DNA of 64,000 nucleotides from Micrococcaceae bacterium Sec5.8 (GTDB lineage Bacteria; Actinomycetota; Actinomycetes; Actinomycetales; Micrococcaceae). Where the stretch lies: contig CP143429.1 of the NCBI GenBank assembly GCA_039636775.1, forward strand, positions 3,100,001 to 3,164,000, written 5' to 3'. Shown one piece after another: positions 35,637 to 43,295 of the stretch; position 1 is the first letter of the stretch; each line of letters opens with the position of its first letter. A program made the position numbers and the translations under genes. The notes beneath the pieces are model-generated. The model was not told where the DNA came from and searched no databases. It saw only the letters and a list, made by a program, of their open reading frames with translations.

Positions 35637-36097
35637 CGTCCAGCAAAAGCGGGGAAGATCCAGCGGGGGATCCCTACGGGCTGGATCGGTTCGTGACCGC
35701 GCAGAACTCGGGCGGAACCTACCGGCGCGCCCTCAAGGAGCTCCGGGGCGGGTTGAAGCGCACCCACTGGATGTGGTTTGTGTTCCCGCAGATCGCAGGG
35801 CTGGGCCAGAGCGCCACGGCGAGGAAATATGCCGTGGCGTCGCTGGATGAGGCCAAGGCGTTTCTGCAGCATCCGGTGCTGGGTCCCCGGCTGCTCGAAT
35901 GCGCCCGGGCGGTGGCGGGTGTTAAGGGGCGCACGGCGGAACAGATCTTCGGCGGCGTCGATGAGCGGAAGCTGCACTCGTCGATGACTCTCTTTCTACG
36001 GGCGGACTCCGGCGAGCGCGTGTTCCAGGAGGTCCTGGCAGAATACTTCGACGGGCTCCCTGATGCGGGCACCGACCGGCTCCTTGGTGCCGCCTAG
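35633..36097 (+). CDS. DUF1810 protein
   Basis: A 154-residue protein from GTG 35633, which overlaps the stop of the GAF-ANTAR gene as GTGA. YGLDRFVTAQ near the start, then THWMWFVFPQIAGLGQSATARKYAV, FLQHPVLGPRLLECARAV and LHSSMTLFLRA match DUF1810 from end to end. The family is small, soluble and uncharacterised. Coupling to the disrupted regulator suggests a former operon; whether this gene is still translated well is unclear. Confidence 0.82.
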   Translation: MTSSKSGEDPAGDPYGLDRFVTAQNSGGTYRRALKELRGGLKRTHWMWFVFPQIAGLGQSATARKYAVASLDEAKAFLQHPVLGPRLLECARAVAGVKGRTAEQIFGGVDERKLHSSMTLFLRADSGERVFQEVLAEYFDGLPDAGTDRLLGAA

Positions 36098-36150
36098 GGC
36101 GTCCCGCTGCTTCTTCCGTCCCACCGTCCTTCCGCCGGGGCCGGACAGGG

Positions 36151-37311
36151 CTACTCCCCCGGTGCCGCCAGCGCCGTGATCATCCGTTCCATGCGTGCGA
36201 CGCCGGCGTAGCGCCCGGCGTTGTCCGTCACCAACAGGGGCTCGAACCGGCTGGAAGAGGTCCGCGTCATGGACCGGGCCAATGCCTCGTTCAGCGGTGT
36301 GTCAAGGTTCACGCGCATCCCCTGGCTCACCATTCCCAGCCCGGCAGCTGCAGGGCTCAGCACCGAAATCGGCCGGAGTTGATCCCCGATCAGAACCACC
36401 AACTGAAGTTCCGGGTTTTCCGCGAAGACGTCCGCGGCGAGCGCGGCAGTGGTGGCAGTCGTGGCGGATTCGAGGACATCGCGAATCACCCCCTTGTGGG
36501 TCACCGGCGGCTTCGAGGCGAGGCGGTGTGCCACGTCCAGGTCGATGCCCGCCCAGTCCGGGGCCGGTCTGGCAAGGCAATAGCCCTGAACCAGGGGCAC
36601 CCCCAGGGACACCAGGGTGTCCAGTTCCTCCAGCCGTTCCACTCCCTCGGCCAGGATCCATGCGTCGACCCGGCCTGCGAAGGTTCCCAGCATCTCAATC
36701 AGGGCGCGCTTCGCTTCATCGCGGTCGACGTCCTGGATCAGTTCGCGGTCAATCTTGATCAGCGAAGGACGCAGCGCCAGAAGGTGCCGCAACCCCGCAT
36801 AGCCAGCGCCGGCGTCGTCGACGGCGATCAGCGCACCGGCCGCGCGCAACTGGTTCAGGTCCGGCTCCAGCCCCACGTAGGAATCGATGGGCGTCTGTTC
36901 GGTGAGTTCGACGACAAGGCCGCCGAGGTTCCCCTGGTCCCGCCAGACGCTTCGGATTTCCTCAGTGGTCAGCAGTTCGGGAGAGACGTTGAGGGTCAGG
37001 AAGCAGTTCGGCGGCAGGGTGGAGCGGGCCGCGAGCGCAGTCCGCAGCGCCGCCGATTCCAGCTGCGCGGATTTCCCGTGGGCACGGGCGGCCGAGAACC
37101 ACACCTCGGGGTTCTTTTCGGTGAAGCCCGGGAAACGGGCGAGCGCTTCGTACCCCACCACAGTCCCGCGTGACGTATCAACAATCGGCTGATACGCGGC
37201 GGCCAGCCCGTCTCCGCGGCAGGCGGCTGCCAGCAGTTCTTCCCAGTCCGGCCCAGGCGCGGCACCGGGCCCGTCACCGGACGACGGGCCGCCTGCCGCG
37301 GGACCGCTCAA
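36151..37311 (-). CDS. EAL-domain cyclic-di-GMP phosphodiesterase with C-terminal CBS-like region
   Basis: A 386-residue protein. The EAL domain (about 35-255) keeps all catalytic positions: Glu55 in YEALARF, Asn108 in LTLNVSP, Glu135 in VVELTEQ, Asp165-Asp166 in VDDAGAGY, Lys186 in IKIDRE, Glu222 in AEGVE and Gln242 in VQGY. It should therefore hydrolyse c-di-GMP. Residues about 280-386 resemble a CBS-domain pair. The start is TTG 37311 overlapping the DUF1059 stop (TTGA), implying coupled translation. No membrane helix or GGDEF domain is present. Confidence 0.88.
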   Translation of the reverse strand: MSGPAAGGPSSGDGPGAAPGPDWEELLAAACRGDGLAAAYQPIVDTSRGTVVGYEALARFPGFTEKNPEVWFSAARAHGKSAQLESAALRTALAARSTLPPNCFLTLNVSPELLTTEEIRSVWRDQGNLGGLVVELTEQTPIDSYVGLEPDLNQLRAAGALIAVDDAGAGYAGLRHLLALRPSLIKIDRELIQDVDRDEAKRALIEMLGTFAGRVDAWILAEGVERLEELDTLVSLGVPLVQGYCLARPAPDWAGIDLDVAHRLASKPPVTHKGVIRDVLESATTATTAALAADVFAENPELQLVVLIGDQLRPISVLSPAAAGLGMVSQGMRVNLDTPLNEALARSMTRTSSSRFEPLLVTDNAGRYAGVARMERMITALAAPGE

Positions 37312-37484
37312 CTCACCGGAACGATTGCTCGGTGGACCGACTGGACGAGTTCATCCGGCAGGTTCACCAGGCCGTGCGTGGATGCGGCATGCGCGGCAAC
37401 GTTGACGAGGATTTCATCTTCGGTGCTGCAAACCCATCGGGCTTCACAACCGGGTACTACGTCTCCACAGGCAAACGATTTCAC
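37308..37484 (-). CDS. DUF1059 small protein
   Basis: A 58-residue protein from GTG 37484, with a strong AAGGAG site 6-7 bp upstream. It begins MKSFACGDVVPGCEARWV and continues through EDEILVNVAAHAASTHGL, the pattern of DUF1059: Cys6 and Cys13, then a helix with His residues. This family is small, soluble and uncharacterised; a metal site has been suggested from its Cys/His spacing. The stop overlaps the TTG start of the EAL gene, so the two form a coupled operon. Confidence 0.85.
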   Translation of the reverse strand: MKSFACGDVVPGCEARWVCSTEDEILVNVAAHAASTHGLVNLPDELVQSVHRAIVPVS

Positions 37485-37626
37485 TAAGGCTCCTTAGATT
37501 CGACGGTGAACGGCACCAGACTACTGCCTGGCTGGCGGGGACACGGCGACATTCACCTGTCCGCTGGCCGGCGCTTAGGTAATCACTTCTGCGTGGTGGA
37601 TGCCGCGGGACGATAGCAGGGCAGCG

Positions 37627-38220
37627 CTACGGGCGCTTCTCCGCGGCAGCAGCAGCCCGGGCTGCCGCCTCAATACTCGCGCGGTGGAGGGCCCATTCCC
37701 CTGGCGTCCGGTGCGAGAGGTTGGGGTCACCGGCACTCTGACCGGCAGTTCCGTCGATCAGCTCACGCAGGATATCGGCGTGTCCGAGGTGATGGGCGGT
37801 TTCCACGCACATGTGCACCAGTATCTGCTGCAGGGTCACATGCCGGCGCTGCGCATTCCACCATGGCACTTCTCCGACCGCGTCCAGCGGCAGCGCCTCG
37901 ATCGTGGCATCGCTGTGCCCGGCGGCGAGCCGGTGGAGGTCAATGATCTGTTGCCGGGTCTGGTTTGCGGGCACCCACAGGTCGGCGTCCGGCGCAGCGC
38001 CTTCAGCAAGCCACGGCAGTTCCACACCACTTGGCCGGCCGAAGACCTCGCCGAAGTAGCCGAGCTCCACGCTGGCCACGTGCTTGACCAGGCCCAGAAG
38101 GTTGGTCCCCGTTGGTGTGATCGGCCTGCGGGCGTCGTATTCGCTCAGTCCGTCGAGTTTTCCGAGCAGGTTGGCGCGCCGTGTCCGCAGGTAGCTGTGC
38201 AACGCCGCTTTGTCATCCAT
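37627..38220 (-). CDS. DinB-family protein
   Basis: A 197-residue four-helix-bundle protein from ATG 38220. GTNLLGLVKHVASVELGYFG gives the first metal-site His, and LQQILVHMCVETAHHLGHADILREL gives the conserved His pair near the C-terminus, together the three-His metal site of DinB/DUF664 proteins. Members include thiol-dependent S-transferases using mycothiol or bacillithiol, which would suit an actinobacterium. No partner gene fixes the substrate. Confidence 0.82.
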   Translation of the reverse strand: MDDKAALHSYLRTRRANLLGKLDGLSEYDARRPITPTGTNLLGLVKHVASVELGYFGEVFGRPSGVELPWLAEGAAPDADLWVPANQTRQQIIDLHRLAAGHSDATIEALPLDAVGEVPWWNAQRRHVTLQQILVHMCVETAHHLGHADILRELIDGTAGQSAGDPNLSHRTPGEWALHRASIEAAARAAAAAEKRP

Positions 38221-38461
38221 GACGGGAACTCTATCGAAGGACTCCCGGACTTCCTCGTCGCCGCCAAGGGGACCTGCGCCGCCGTCGCCCTCAAGAATGC
38301 GGGGTATCGACACCGGGAGGGATGCGGCGGAGGACTATCAGGCGCCCGCAGCCGAGGACCCGGCAACGTCAGTCCGGACCCGGGAGAGCGGGTCGACGAC
38401 GTTCAGCGGACCGGCAAGGGTGCGGGAGACTGGAATCCCCGGATCACGAAGGTAGGACACA

Positions 38462-38728
38462 TTGATTAATCTTCAGCAGGACGCCGAAGGCTTCATCCGC
38501 ATGAACAGGCACTACCCCGGCAGCACCGTCATCACCGTCACCTTCCGCGATGGATCGTCGGAGGAGTTTTCCGGTCAGCAACTCAACGCCGTCTATGACG
38601 AGGCTTTGGCCGCGTTCCGGGCCGGAAACCACCTGGACGCCAAAGGATTCTCCCGGGCGCCGAAAAAGACGGTCCAGCCCGCGCACAAGATCGAGTTCGT
38701 CGCGGTGCGCCCCGGGATGAACAAGTAG
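38462..38728 (+). CDS. hypothetical protein, 88 residues
   Basis: A small soluble protein I cannot assign to a family. It starts at TTG 38462 with AGG 5 bp upstream; an ATG at 38501 is an alternative. Beta-like segments (TVITVTFRDGSSEEFSGQQL) alternate with a helix (VYDEALAAFRAG), and the C-terminus is basic. It ends just before the promoter of the ArsR gene. Confidence 0.5.
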   Translation: MINLQQDAEGFIRMNRHYPGSTVITVTFRDGSSEEFSGQQLNAVYDEALAAFRAGNHLDAKGFSRAPKKTVQPAHKIEFVAVRPGMNK

Positions 38729-38742
38729 GCGCGGCCCTTCCA

Positions 38743-38789
38743 TTGACATAGCAGAGCCGGCTAGCTATTCTACAACCAAATGGTTGTAG
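38743..38789 (+). promoter_or_regulatory. promoter and palindromic operator over the ArsR start codon
   Basis: TTGACA at 38743-38748 and TATTCT at 38766-38771 are 17 bp apart, a near-ideal sigma-70-type promoter. The perfect palindrome CTACAACC-AAAT-GGTTGTAG (38770-38789) runs from the -10 box across the expected transcription start and the ATG at 38780. With no room for a ribosome site, the mRNA is probably leaderless, and repressor binding would block initiation directly. Confidence 0.75.
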
Positions 38790-39112
38790 ATCAGCTTTCG
38801 GAGACCGGCCTTGACCGCCTGTTCCACGCGTTCGCCGACGCTACCCGGCGGGACATCGTTACGCGGGTGACGGCCGGCGAAGCGTCAGTGTCCAGGCTCG
38901 CGGAGCACTACGCCATGAGTTTTGCCGCCGTACAGAAGCACGTGGCGGTATTGGAGCGCGCCTCCCTCGTTACGAAGGAAAAGCGCGGACGAGAGCAGAT
39001 CGTGCGGGCCCACCACGGGGGCCTTGAGAGGGCTCGACGGCTGCTCGATGAGTACGAGGCCATCTGGCGGCAGCGGGCCGGCCGGATCGCTGAAATTCTC
39101 GCAGAGGAATAG
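38780..39112 (+). CDS. ArsR-family repressor (SRPBCC-associated)
   Basis: A 110-residue winged-helix protein. LFHAFADATRRDIVTRV starts the DNA-binding domain, SVSRLAEHYAMSFAAVQKHVAVLERASLV is the helix-turn-helix, and the wing (KEKRGREQIV) follows. No metal-binding cysteines are seen. It is the group of ArsR proteins that precede AHSA1/SRPBCC genes, here 13 bp downstream. A perfect palindrome lies across its own start, indicating autorepression; the ligand is likely a small hydrophobic compound held by the partner protein, which is inference. Confidence 0.85.
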   Translation: MVVDQLSETGLDRLFHAFADATRRDIVTRVTAGEASVSRLAEHYAMSFAAVQKHVAVLERASLVTKEKRGREQIVRAHHGGLERARRLLDEYEAIWRQRAGRIAEILAEE

Positions 39113-39125
39113 GGAGAGTGTCGCC

Positions 39126-39623
39126 ATGACAGTTGTCAGTTCACAGAAGAACGCCGAAGCCCTGAGCATTACCTTCGTCGCCGAGTTCGACGCCGCCGTC
39201 GAACGGGTGTGGCAGGTCTGGGAAGACCCTCGCCAGCTGGAGCGCTGGTGGGGCCCTCCCACCTGGCCCGCGACGTTCGAAAGCCACGATTTTGCTTCCG
39301 GAGGCAGCGCCAGTTATTACATGACCGGGCCCGACGGCGGGAAGAGCCGTGGTTGGTGGCGGTTCACGGCAATCGAGCCGCCGCACCGCCTTGAGTTCGA
39401 TGATGGTTTTGCCGACGACAACGGCGATCCGGTCCCCGACATGGGCACGAGTCACGCCGTGATGAGGCTTGAAGCGGTGGACCACCGCACCCGCATGACC
39501 ATCGTTTCGACCTTTGATTCAGCGGATGCACTGGAAAAGGTTCTCGCCATGGGGATGGAGGAGGGAATGAGGCAGGCGCTCGGCCAGATCGACGCCATCC
39601 TCGCCGGTTCGACGGTCGGCTGA
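39126..39623 (+). CDS. SRPBCC (AHSA1-like) ligand-binding protein
   Basis: A 165-residue START-type barrel. FVAEFDAAVERVWQVWEDPRQLERWWGPPTWPATF is the classic AHSA1 opening, then GWWRFTAIEPPHRLEFDDGF and a C-terminal helix (KVLAMGMEEGMRQALGQIDAIL). These proteins bind hydrophobic ligands. It follows the ArsR gene by 13 bp, with GGGAGAG upstream of its start, and should share that gene's promoter and operator. Confidence 0.85.
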   Translation: MTVVSSQKNAEALSITFVAEFDAAVERVWQVWEDPRQLERWWGPPTWPATFESHDFASGGSASYYMTGPDGGKSRGWWRFTAIEPPHRLEFDDGFADDNGDPVPDMGTSHAVMRLEAVDHRTRMTIVSTFDSADALEKVLAMGMEEGMRQALGQIDAILAGSTVG

Positions 39624-39654
39624 CCCCGCCCGGGCCGACTAACCCGCAAAAACG

Positions 39655-39685
39655 CCCCCGTCTTGCTTCACCGGCAGGACGGGGG
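39655..39685 (-). terminator. terminator of the DUF6325-SHOCT operon
   Basis: A 12-bp stem with one wobble pair (39655-39666 with 39674-39685) and a 7-nt loop. On the minus strand it is followed by GCGTTTTTGCG, so it terminates the minus-strand operon and sits between convergent genes. Confidence 0.75.
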
Positions 39686-39715
39686 TGGATTGCGGGTCAG
39701 GTCCTAACGACGACC

Positions 39716-40042
39716 CTAACCGCCGAGGATCTTCGCCTTTTGGGTCGAGAACTCCTCTTCCGTCAGGATCCCTTGCGCCTTCAGGGCTCCGAGTTCCTTG
39801 AGCTGCGCGATGGCCTCGTTCGAGATTCCGCCGGCGGCAGGCGGTTGCAGAGGCGGGGCCGCCTCCTGATACACAGCCTGCTGCTGCCCCATCTGCGCCT
39901 GGTATGCCTGCTGCTGCTTGGCAGCGATCTCGGCGTCCCTGTCAGCGAACCTCGACGCCTGCCGGCGCTGGACGCGGCCGCTGACCGCTGATGCGGTCCC
40001 GGCAACCACTGCGGTCCGTGCCATACCCCTTAGCAGACCCAT
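39716..40042 (-). CDS. SHOCT-domain protein
   Basis: A 108-residue protein. The N-terminus is a short Ala/Gly/Val helix (GMARTAVVAGTASAVSG), the middle is Gln-rich (QQQAYQAQMGQQQAVYQ), and the last 30 residues are a SHOCT motif (AIAQLKELGALKAQGILTEEEFSTQKAKILGG), a short oligomerisation element. It follows the DUF6325 gene by 30 bp. This two-gene arrangement recurs in actinobacteria; its job is not known. Confidence 0.82.
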   Translation of the reverse strand: MGLLRGMARTAVVAGTASAVSGRVQRRQASRFADRDAEIAAKQQQAYQAQMGQQQAVYQEAAPPLQPPAAGGISNEAIAQLKELGALKAQGILTEEEFSTQKAKILGG

Positions 40043-40072
40043 AATCTCTTTCCTTCCATCGTGTCTTACCGG

Positions 40073-40528
40073 TCAGGAGACGGGCGGCGCAGCGTCCAGG
40101 GCTTCAAGCGCTGCCATCACGTCCGGCGCAGGGATCCGCACGCTCGCCACCAGCTCGCCCCCACCGTCCCGGACGGCAGCCACAAAAGGTGCCGCCCAGA
40201 TATTCTCGTAGACAATCAGTGCGGCCAGGTTTCCCGGAAGAATCGCAGCCGCCGCTTCCGCGATTTCCTCTTCACCGAGAAGGCCCGAATGCGCACCATC
40301 AAAGAATGCGAACGCTTCGGCCGGACCGCCCGGGTCGCTGAGTTCGAGCACTTCGACCGTGCCGGCCTCGTTCTTCGCGACCACGAGGAAATCGAACAGC
40401 CGGATAACGCCTTGATCAACGAGCCGCACCAGTTCTTCTCCTGCCCGTTCCGTCAGCCCTTTCATAGGGAACTCGAGGAGCACAAAGTCGACGGGACCGT
40501 GGGCCTCTGTCTCCGGAGTGGTTGTCAC
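40073..40528 (-). CDS. DUF6325-type protein
   Basis: About 151 residues from GTG 40528, with GGAG 6 bp upstream; the open frame extends much further upstream but that part is Arg-rich and unlike protein. GPVDFVLLEFPMKGLTERAGEELVRLVDQGVIRLFDFLVV is followed by an acidic region and IVYENIWAAPFVAAVRDGGGELVASVRIP. This pattern is that of DUF6325, related to the DUF1269 group of envelope-stress-like proteins. It is cotranscribed with the SHOCT gene. Function unknown. Confidence 0.72.
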   Translation of the reverse strand: MTTTPETEAHGPVDFVLLEFPMKGLTERAGEELVRLVDQGVIRLFDFLVVAKNEAGTVEVLELSDPGGPAEAFAFFDGAHSGLLGEEEIAEAAAAILPGNLAALIVYENIWAAPFVAAVRDGGGELVASVRIPAPDVMAALEALDAAPPVS

Positions 40529-40782
40529 GGGCTTCTCCGTTCTGTTGTGAGCGAGGCATCGGCGCCCGCCCACTTTCCGACGGCACAGGCCGGGGCCGCA
40601 GCCCGCACCCAAATACGGTCGACGCCGGCGCCGCGGGTGGGCGGGATCATTCACCTTGTCGTGCCAGGTGGATCCTGTGACCACTACAGCGCCAATAGGG
40701 GGCCGCCGCATCATCCCCTGCGGGTGAGTCCACGCTTCCGGACTGCGTTCCCGGCTGGTGAATGGCCGCTCCCGGGCAAAGA

Positions 40783-40816
40783 AAAAGCCTCCGGAACCTG
40801 GGTTCCGGAGGCTTTT
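40783..40816. terminator. bidirectional terminator after tRNA-Tyr
   Basis: A perfect 16-bp stem (AAAAGCCTCCGGAACC with its complement, 40783-40798 and 40801-40816, minimal loop) carries A and T tracts on both sides. It ends the minus-strand tRNA-Tyr transcript and could stop plus-strand transcription too. Confidence 0.85.
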
Positions 40817-40822
40817 CAAGGG

Positions 40823-40904
40823 TGGCAGATGAGGGATTCGAACCCCCGTAGGCGTTGCCAGCTGATTTACAGTCAGCCCCCTTTGGCCGCTCGGGTAATC
40901 TGCC
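40823..40904 (-). tRNA. tRNA-Tyr (anticodon GTA)
   Basis: An 82-nt class II tRNA read from 40904: acceptor GGCAGAT/ATCTGCC, D arm starting CCCGAGCGGCC, anticodon arm CTGA-CTGTAAA-TCAG with GTA, a long variable arm (CTGGCAACGCCTAC region), and T arm GGGGG-TTCGAAT-CCCTC. CCA is not encoded. Confidence 0.93.
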
Positions 40905-41066
40905 GAACTTCAAAAGAAGATCACACGCGGTCCCCATGCTCAGAACGCCTGTTTCCAGGACGTTCCGCTTCCGGTAACCGCGGGCAAGACAACTTTACAG
41001 AACTTCCGCCGAAGAATCGAATCGGCGCCCGGCAGCCGAGAAAAGCCCGGATGTCAGCCCTCAAAC

Positions 41067-41321
41067 TCAGGACTCACCGAGGATGCGATCGGCGAGTTTT
41101 GATTCGAACTTCGCGGCCTGCTCCTGCGTGATCTGGTTCAGCTGCACCGCCCGGGCAAGGTCTTCGTGCACGCCGTCCAGCCGGGATGAGGCATCCGCGG
41201 CCGGGCTGAAGATGATCGAGGCCGCCAGCGTTGCGGCCGCGACCGACGTCGCGGCCGCTGCGATGCCGCCGGCCGCTGTCGCGGTGGAGCGGATGACGTA
41301 CCGGACGGCCTGGTTTGGCAT
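41067..41321 (-). CDS. small Ala-rich membrane or exported protein
   Basis: An 84-residue protein from ATG 41321, with AAAGG about 8 bp upstream; GTG 41330 is an alternative. Residues about 12-42 form a hydrophobic Ala/Thr-rich segment (STATAAGGIAAAATSVAAATLAASIIF), a membrane anchor or signal peptide. The rest is a helical polar tail (LARAVQLNQITQEQAAKFESKLADRIL). I do not recognise the family. It lies between tRNA-Tyr and yajQ. Confidence 0.55.
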   Translation of the reverse strand: MPNQAVRYVIRSTATAAGGIAAAATSVAAATLAASIIFSPAADASSRLDGVHEDLARAVQLNQITQEQAAKFESKLADRILGES

Positions 41322-41519
41322 GAGCTGCACCTTTCGAGTGGATCTTCCCGCCCGTGCAACTTTGCCGTCCGTAGCTTCGTACCCGCCCTGACTCAGCTAT
41401 GAGCGGACTGTGAATCGGGCAGCGCTCCGCCAGCCGTCACATCGCAGGCATCCGTACTAGGCTTGATTGCAGACACCACAGCCCTTTTCCGGCACCCCCC
41501 AACCATCAGGAGGACAGTC

Positions 41520-42011
41520 ATGGCAGGCGAATCTACATTCGACGTCGTCAGCAAGGTCGACAAGCAGGAGGTTGCCAACGCGCTGAACCAGGCGCAGAAA
41601 GAACTGGTCCAGCGCTACGACTTCAAGGGCGTCGGCGCGGAGGTCGACTTCAGCGGCGAGAAGATCCTCATGAAGGCCAACTCCGAAGAACGTGTGCTTG
41701 CGGTCCTGGACGTGCTGCAGTCCAAGCTCATCCGCCGCGGTATTTCGCTGAAATCCCTCGATACGGGCGAGCCGTACCCCTCCGGCAAGGAGTTCCGGCT
41801 GGAGTCCACCATCAAGGAGGGCATCGCCCAGGACCTCGCGAAGAAAATCAACAAGCTCATCCGCGACGAAGGTCCCAAATCGGTCAAGTCGCAAATCCAG
41901 GGCGACGAGCTCCGGGTGACATCCAAGTCCCGCGACGACCTGCAGGAAACCATGAACCTGCTGAAGGGCTTCGACGAGGCCGACCTGCAGTTCGTGAACT
42001 TCCGCAGCTAG
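41520..42011 (+). CDS. yajQ: YajQ-family nucleotide-binding protein
   Basis: A 163-residue protein. It opens GESTFDVVSKVDKQEVANALNQ and continues QRYDFKGVGAEVDFSGEK, then SLKSLDTGEPYPSGKEFR, and ends LRVTSKSRDDLQETMNLLKGFDEADLQFVNFR, matching YajQ throughout. Some homologues bind cyclic di-GMP and modulate transcription, others bind nucleotides or tRNA. A canonical AGGAGGA site lies 5-11 bp before the ATG at 41520. It is followed by a clear terminator. Confidence 0.93.
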   Translation: MAGESTFDVVSKVDKQEVANALNQAQKELVQRYDFKGVGAEVDFSGEKILMKANSEERVLAVLDVLQSKLIRRGISLKSLDTGEPYPSGKEFRLESTIKEGIAQDLAKKINKLIRDEGPKSVKSQIQGDELRVTSKSRDDLQETMNLLKGFDEADLQFVNFRS

Positions 42012-42049
42012 CAGTTCATCGCGGCGCAAAGGGCCTCACGCGGAGAAAG

Positions 42050-42092
42050 AGGGTTGCCGCTACTGGCGTTCCGGTAGCGCCAGCCCTTTTTC
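42050..42092 (+). terminator. intrinsic terminator of yajQ
   Basis: A 14-bp imperfect stem (42050-42063 with 42073-42086) whose right arm runs into CCCTTTTTCGC. It lies about 40 bp after the yajQ stop. Confidence 0.75.
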
Positions 42093-42385
42093 GCATCACT
42101 GAGCCTCTTACGCACCATGGGAGCAGCCGGGTTCCAGCGTCACCCCCGACGCCGGGACCCGGCTTTTTGCGTCCCGGCGTTTGCGGTTCACGGCGGGGTT
42201 GCCACGGCTCGCGTTCGGGCGGCTGCGGCGGCTGCTGGATCTCAACCCGTACCGGCCGGCGCCTGACCGGTGCACACGGACCGCCGGATAATTAGGTCAC
42301 GTCTTATTTTCGTATTTCGGGGAGTAGGGGCTACCTTTGTTCTTAGGCAACCCTTACTTAGCTACCTTTACCCGAGAGCATCACT
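42093..42385. other. gene-free stretch between yajQ and efeU
   Basis: No recognisable gene. A perfect 10-bp hairpin (42149-42158 with 42171-42180) sits in the middle with a T-rich loop. The following 120 bp are GC-rich and can be read as an Arg-rich peptide ending LLDLNPYRPAPDRCTRTAG, which I cannot assign. From about 42290 the DNA becomes AT-rich and carries the presumed efe promoter and iron box. Confidence 0.4.
42343..42361 (+). promoter_or_regulatory. candidate DtxR/IdeR iron box before efeUOB
   Basis: The 19 bases TTAGGCAACCCTTACTTAG match the actinobacterial IdeR/DmdR consensus at 13 of 19 positions, including the TTAGG start. The site is 25-43 bp before the efeU ATG, in an AT-rich patch, consistent with iron-dependent repression of ferrous iron uptake. 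Confidence 0.55.
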
Positions 42386-43240
42386 ATGAGCGCGAACTTC
42401 CTGATCGGCCTCCGAGAGGGCCTTGAAGCCGCCATGATCGTGGTCCTGCTGCTGGCCTACCTGGCGCGGACCGGACGAAGGCACCTTGTTCCCCGCATCT
42501 GGGCCGGCGTTGGCCTGGCGGTGGCGGTCTCCATCGGTTTCGGTGCCCTCCTGACCTTCGGCCCGCGTGGACTCACCTTCCAGGCCCAAGAGGCGATTGG
42601 GGGCAGCCTGTCAATTGCTGCCGTCGCACTCGTCACCTGGATGGTCTTCTGGATGGCCCGCACGTCGCGCACCCTCGGCTCCGATCTCCGCGGCAGGATC
42701 GACAAGGTCGCCGACGGCGCCGCCTGGGGCCTCGTCGCCGCCGCTGCCCTGGCCGTGGGCCGGGAAGGACTGGAAACGGCCCTCTTTCTCTGGGCCGCGG
42801 CCCAGTCGGCCGGGCAGTCGTCCTCACCACTGCTGGGAGCCATCCTCGGCCTGGCCGCGGCCACCGGGCTCGGCTACCTGCTCCACCGAGGCGCCCTGCG
42901 GGTCAATCTGGCCAAGTTCTTCACGTGGACCGGGGCAGCGCTCATCGTGGTGGCCGGCGGTGTCCTGGCGTACGGCATCCATGACCTTCAGGAGGCCGGC
43001 CTGCTCCCGGGCCTGCAGTCCCTTGCCTTTGACGTGACGGCGGCGGTGCCGCCCTCGTCCTGGTACGGCACCCTGCTGAAGGGAACGCTCAACTTCTCCC
43101 CCGCCACCACCTGGCTTGAGGCCAGCGCCTGGATCCTCTATGTGGTGCCGGTGGTGGGGCTCTACCTTTACTCATACCGCCGCAGCCTCCGCCGCACCCC
43201 GGGGGAAACGGCCGTCCCGTCAGTCTCCGCCGCGGCCTGA
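42386..43240 (+). CDS. efeU: EfeU ferrous iron permease (FTR1 family)
   Basis: A 284-residue membrane protein with about seven helices. Both FTR1 iron-translocation motifs are present: REGLE at residues 10-14 and again at 126-130. It forms the inner-membrane pore for the EfeUOB system, which takes up Fe2+ or oxidised iron under low iron or acidic conditions. It heads a three-gene operon with efeO and efeB. No frameshift is visible. A candidate iron box precedes it. Confidence 0.93.
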   Translation: MSANFLIGLREGLEAAMIVVLLLAYLARTGRRHLVPRIWAGVGLAVAVSIGFGALLTFGPRGLTFQAQEAIGGSLSIAAVALVTWMVFWMARTSRTLGSDLRGRIDKVADGAAWGLVAAAALAVGREGLETALFLWAAAQSAGQSSSPLLGAILGLAAATGLGYLLHRGALRVNLAKFFTWTGAALIVVAGGVLAYGIHDLQEAGLLPGLQSLAFDVTAAVPPSSWYGTLLKGTLNFSPATTWLEASAWILYVVPVVGLYLYSYRRSLRRTPGETAVPSVSAAA

Positions 43241-43295
43241 CACCCCAGTCCGCGCCTCTCCGCCCGCACCACCGCCCGCACCCCGAAGGATCCCC

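Noticed and set aside
40529..40819. N-terminal extension of the DUF6325 gene to about 40819
   Set aside because: The extra 97 codons are Arg/Pro-rich and cover the tRNA-Tyr terminator stem. A GTG at 40528 has a proper ribosome site and begins the conserved part.
42181..42294. Arg-rich frame ending LLDLNPYRPAPDRC as a small gene
   Set aside because: It has no plausible start with a ribosome site, no recognisable homology, and the composition looks like generic GC-rich DNA. It could be a degraded gene end but cannot be supported.
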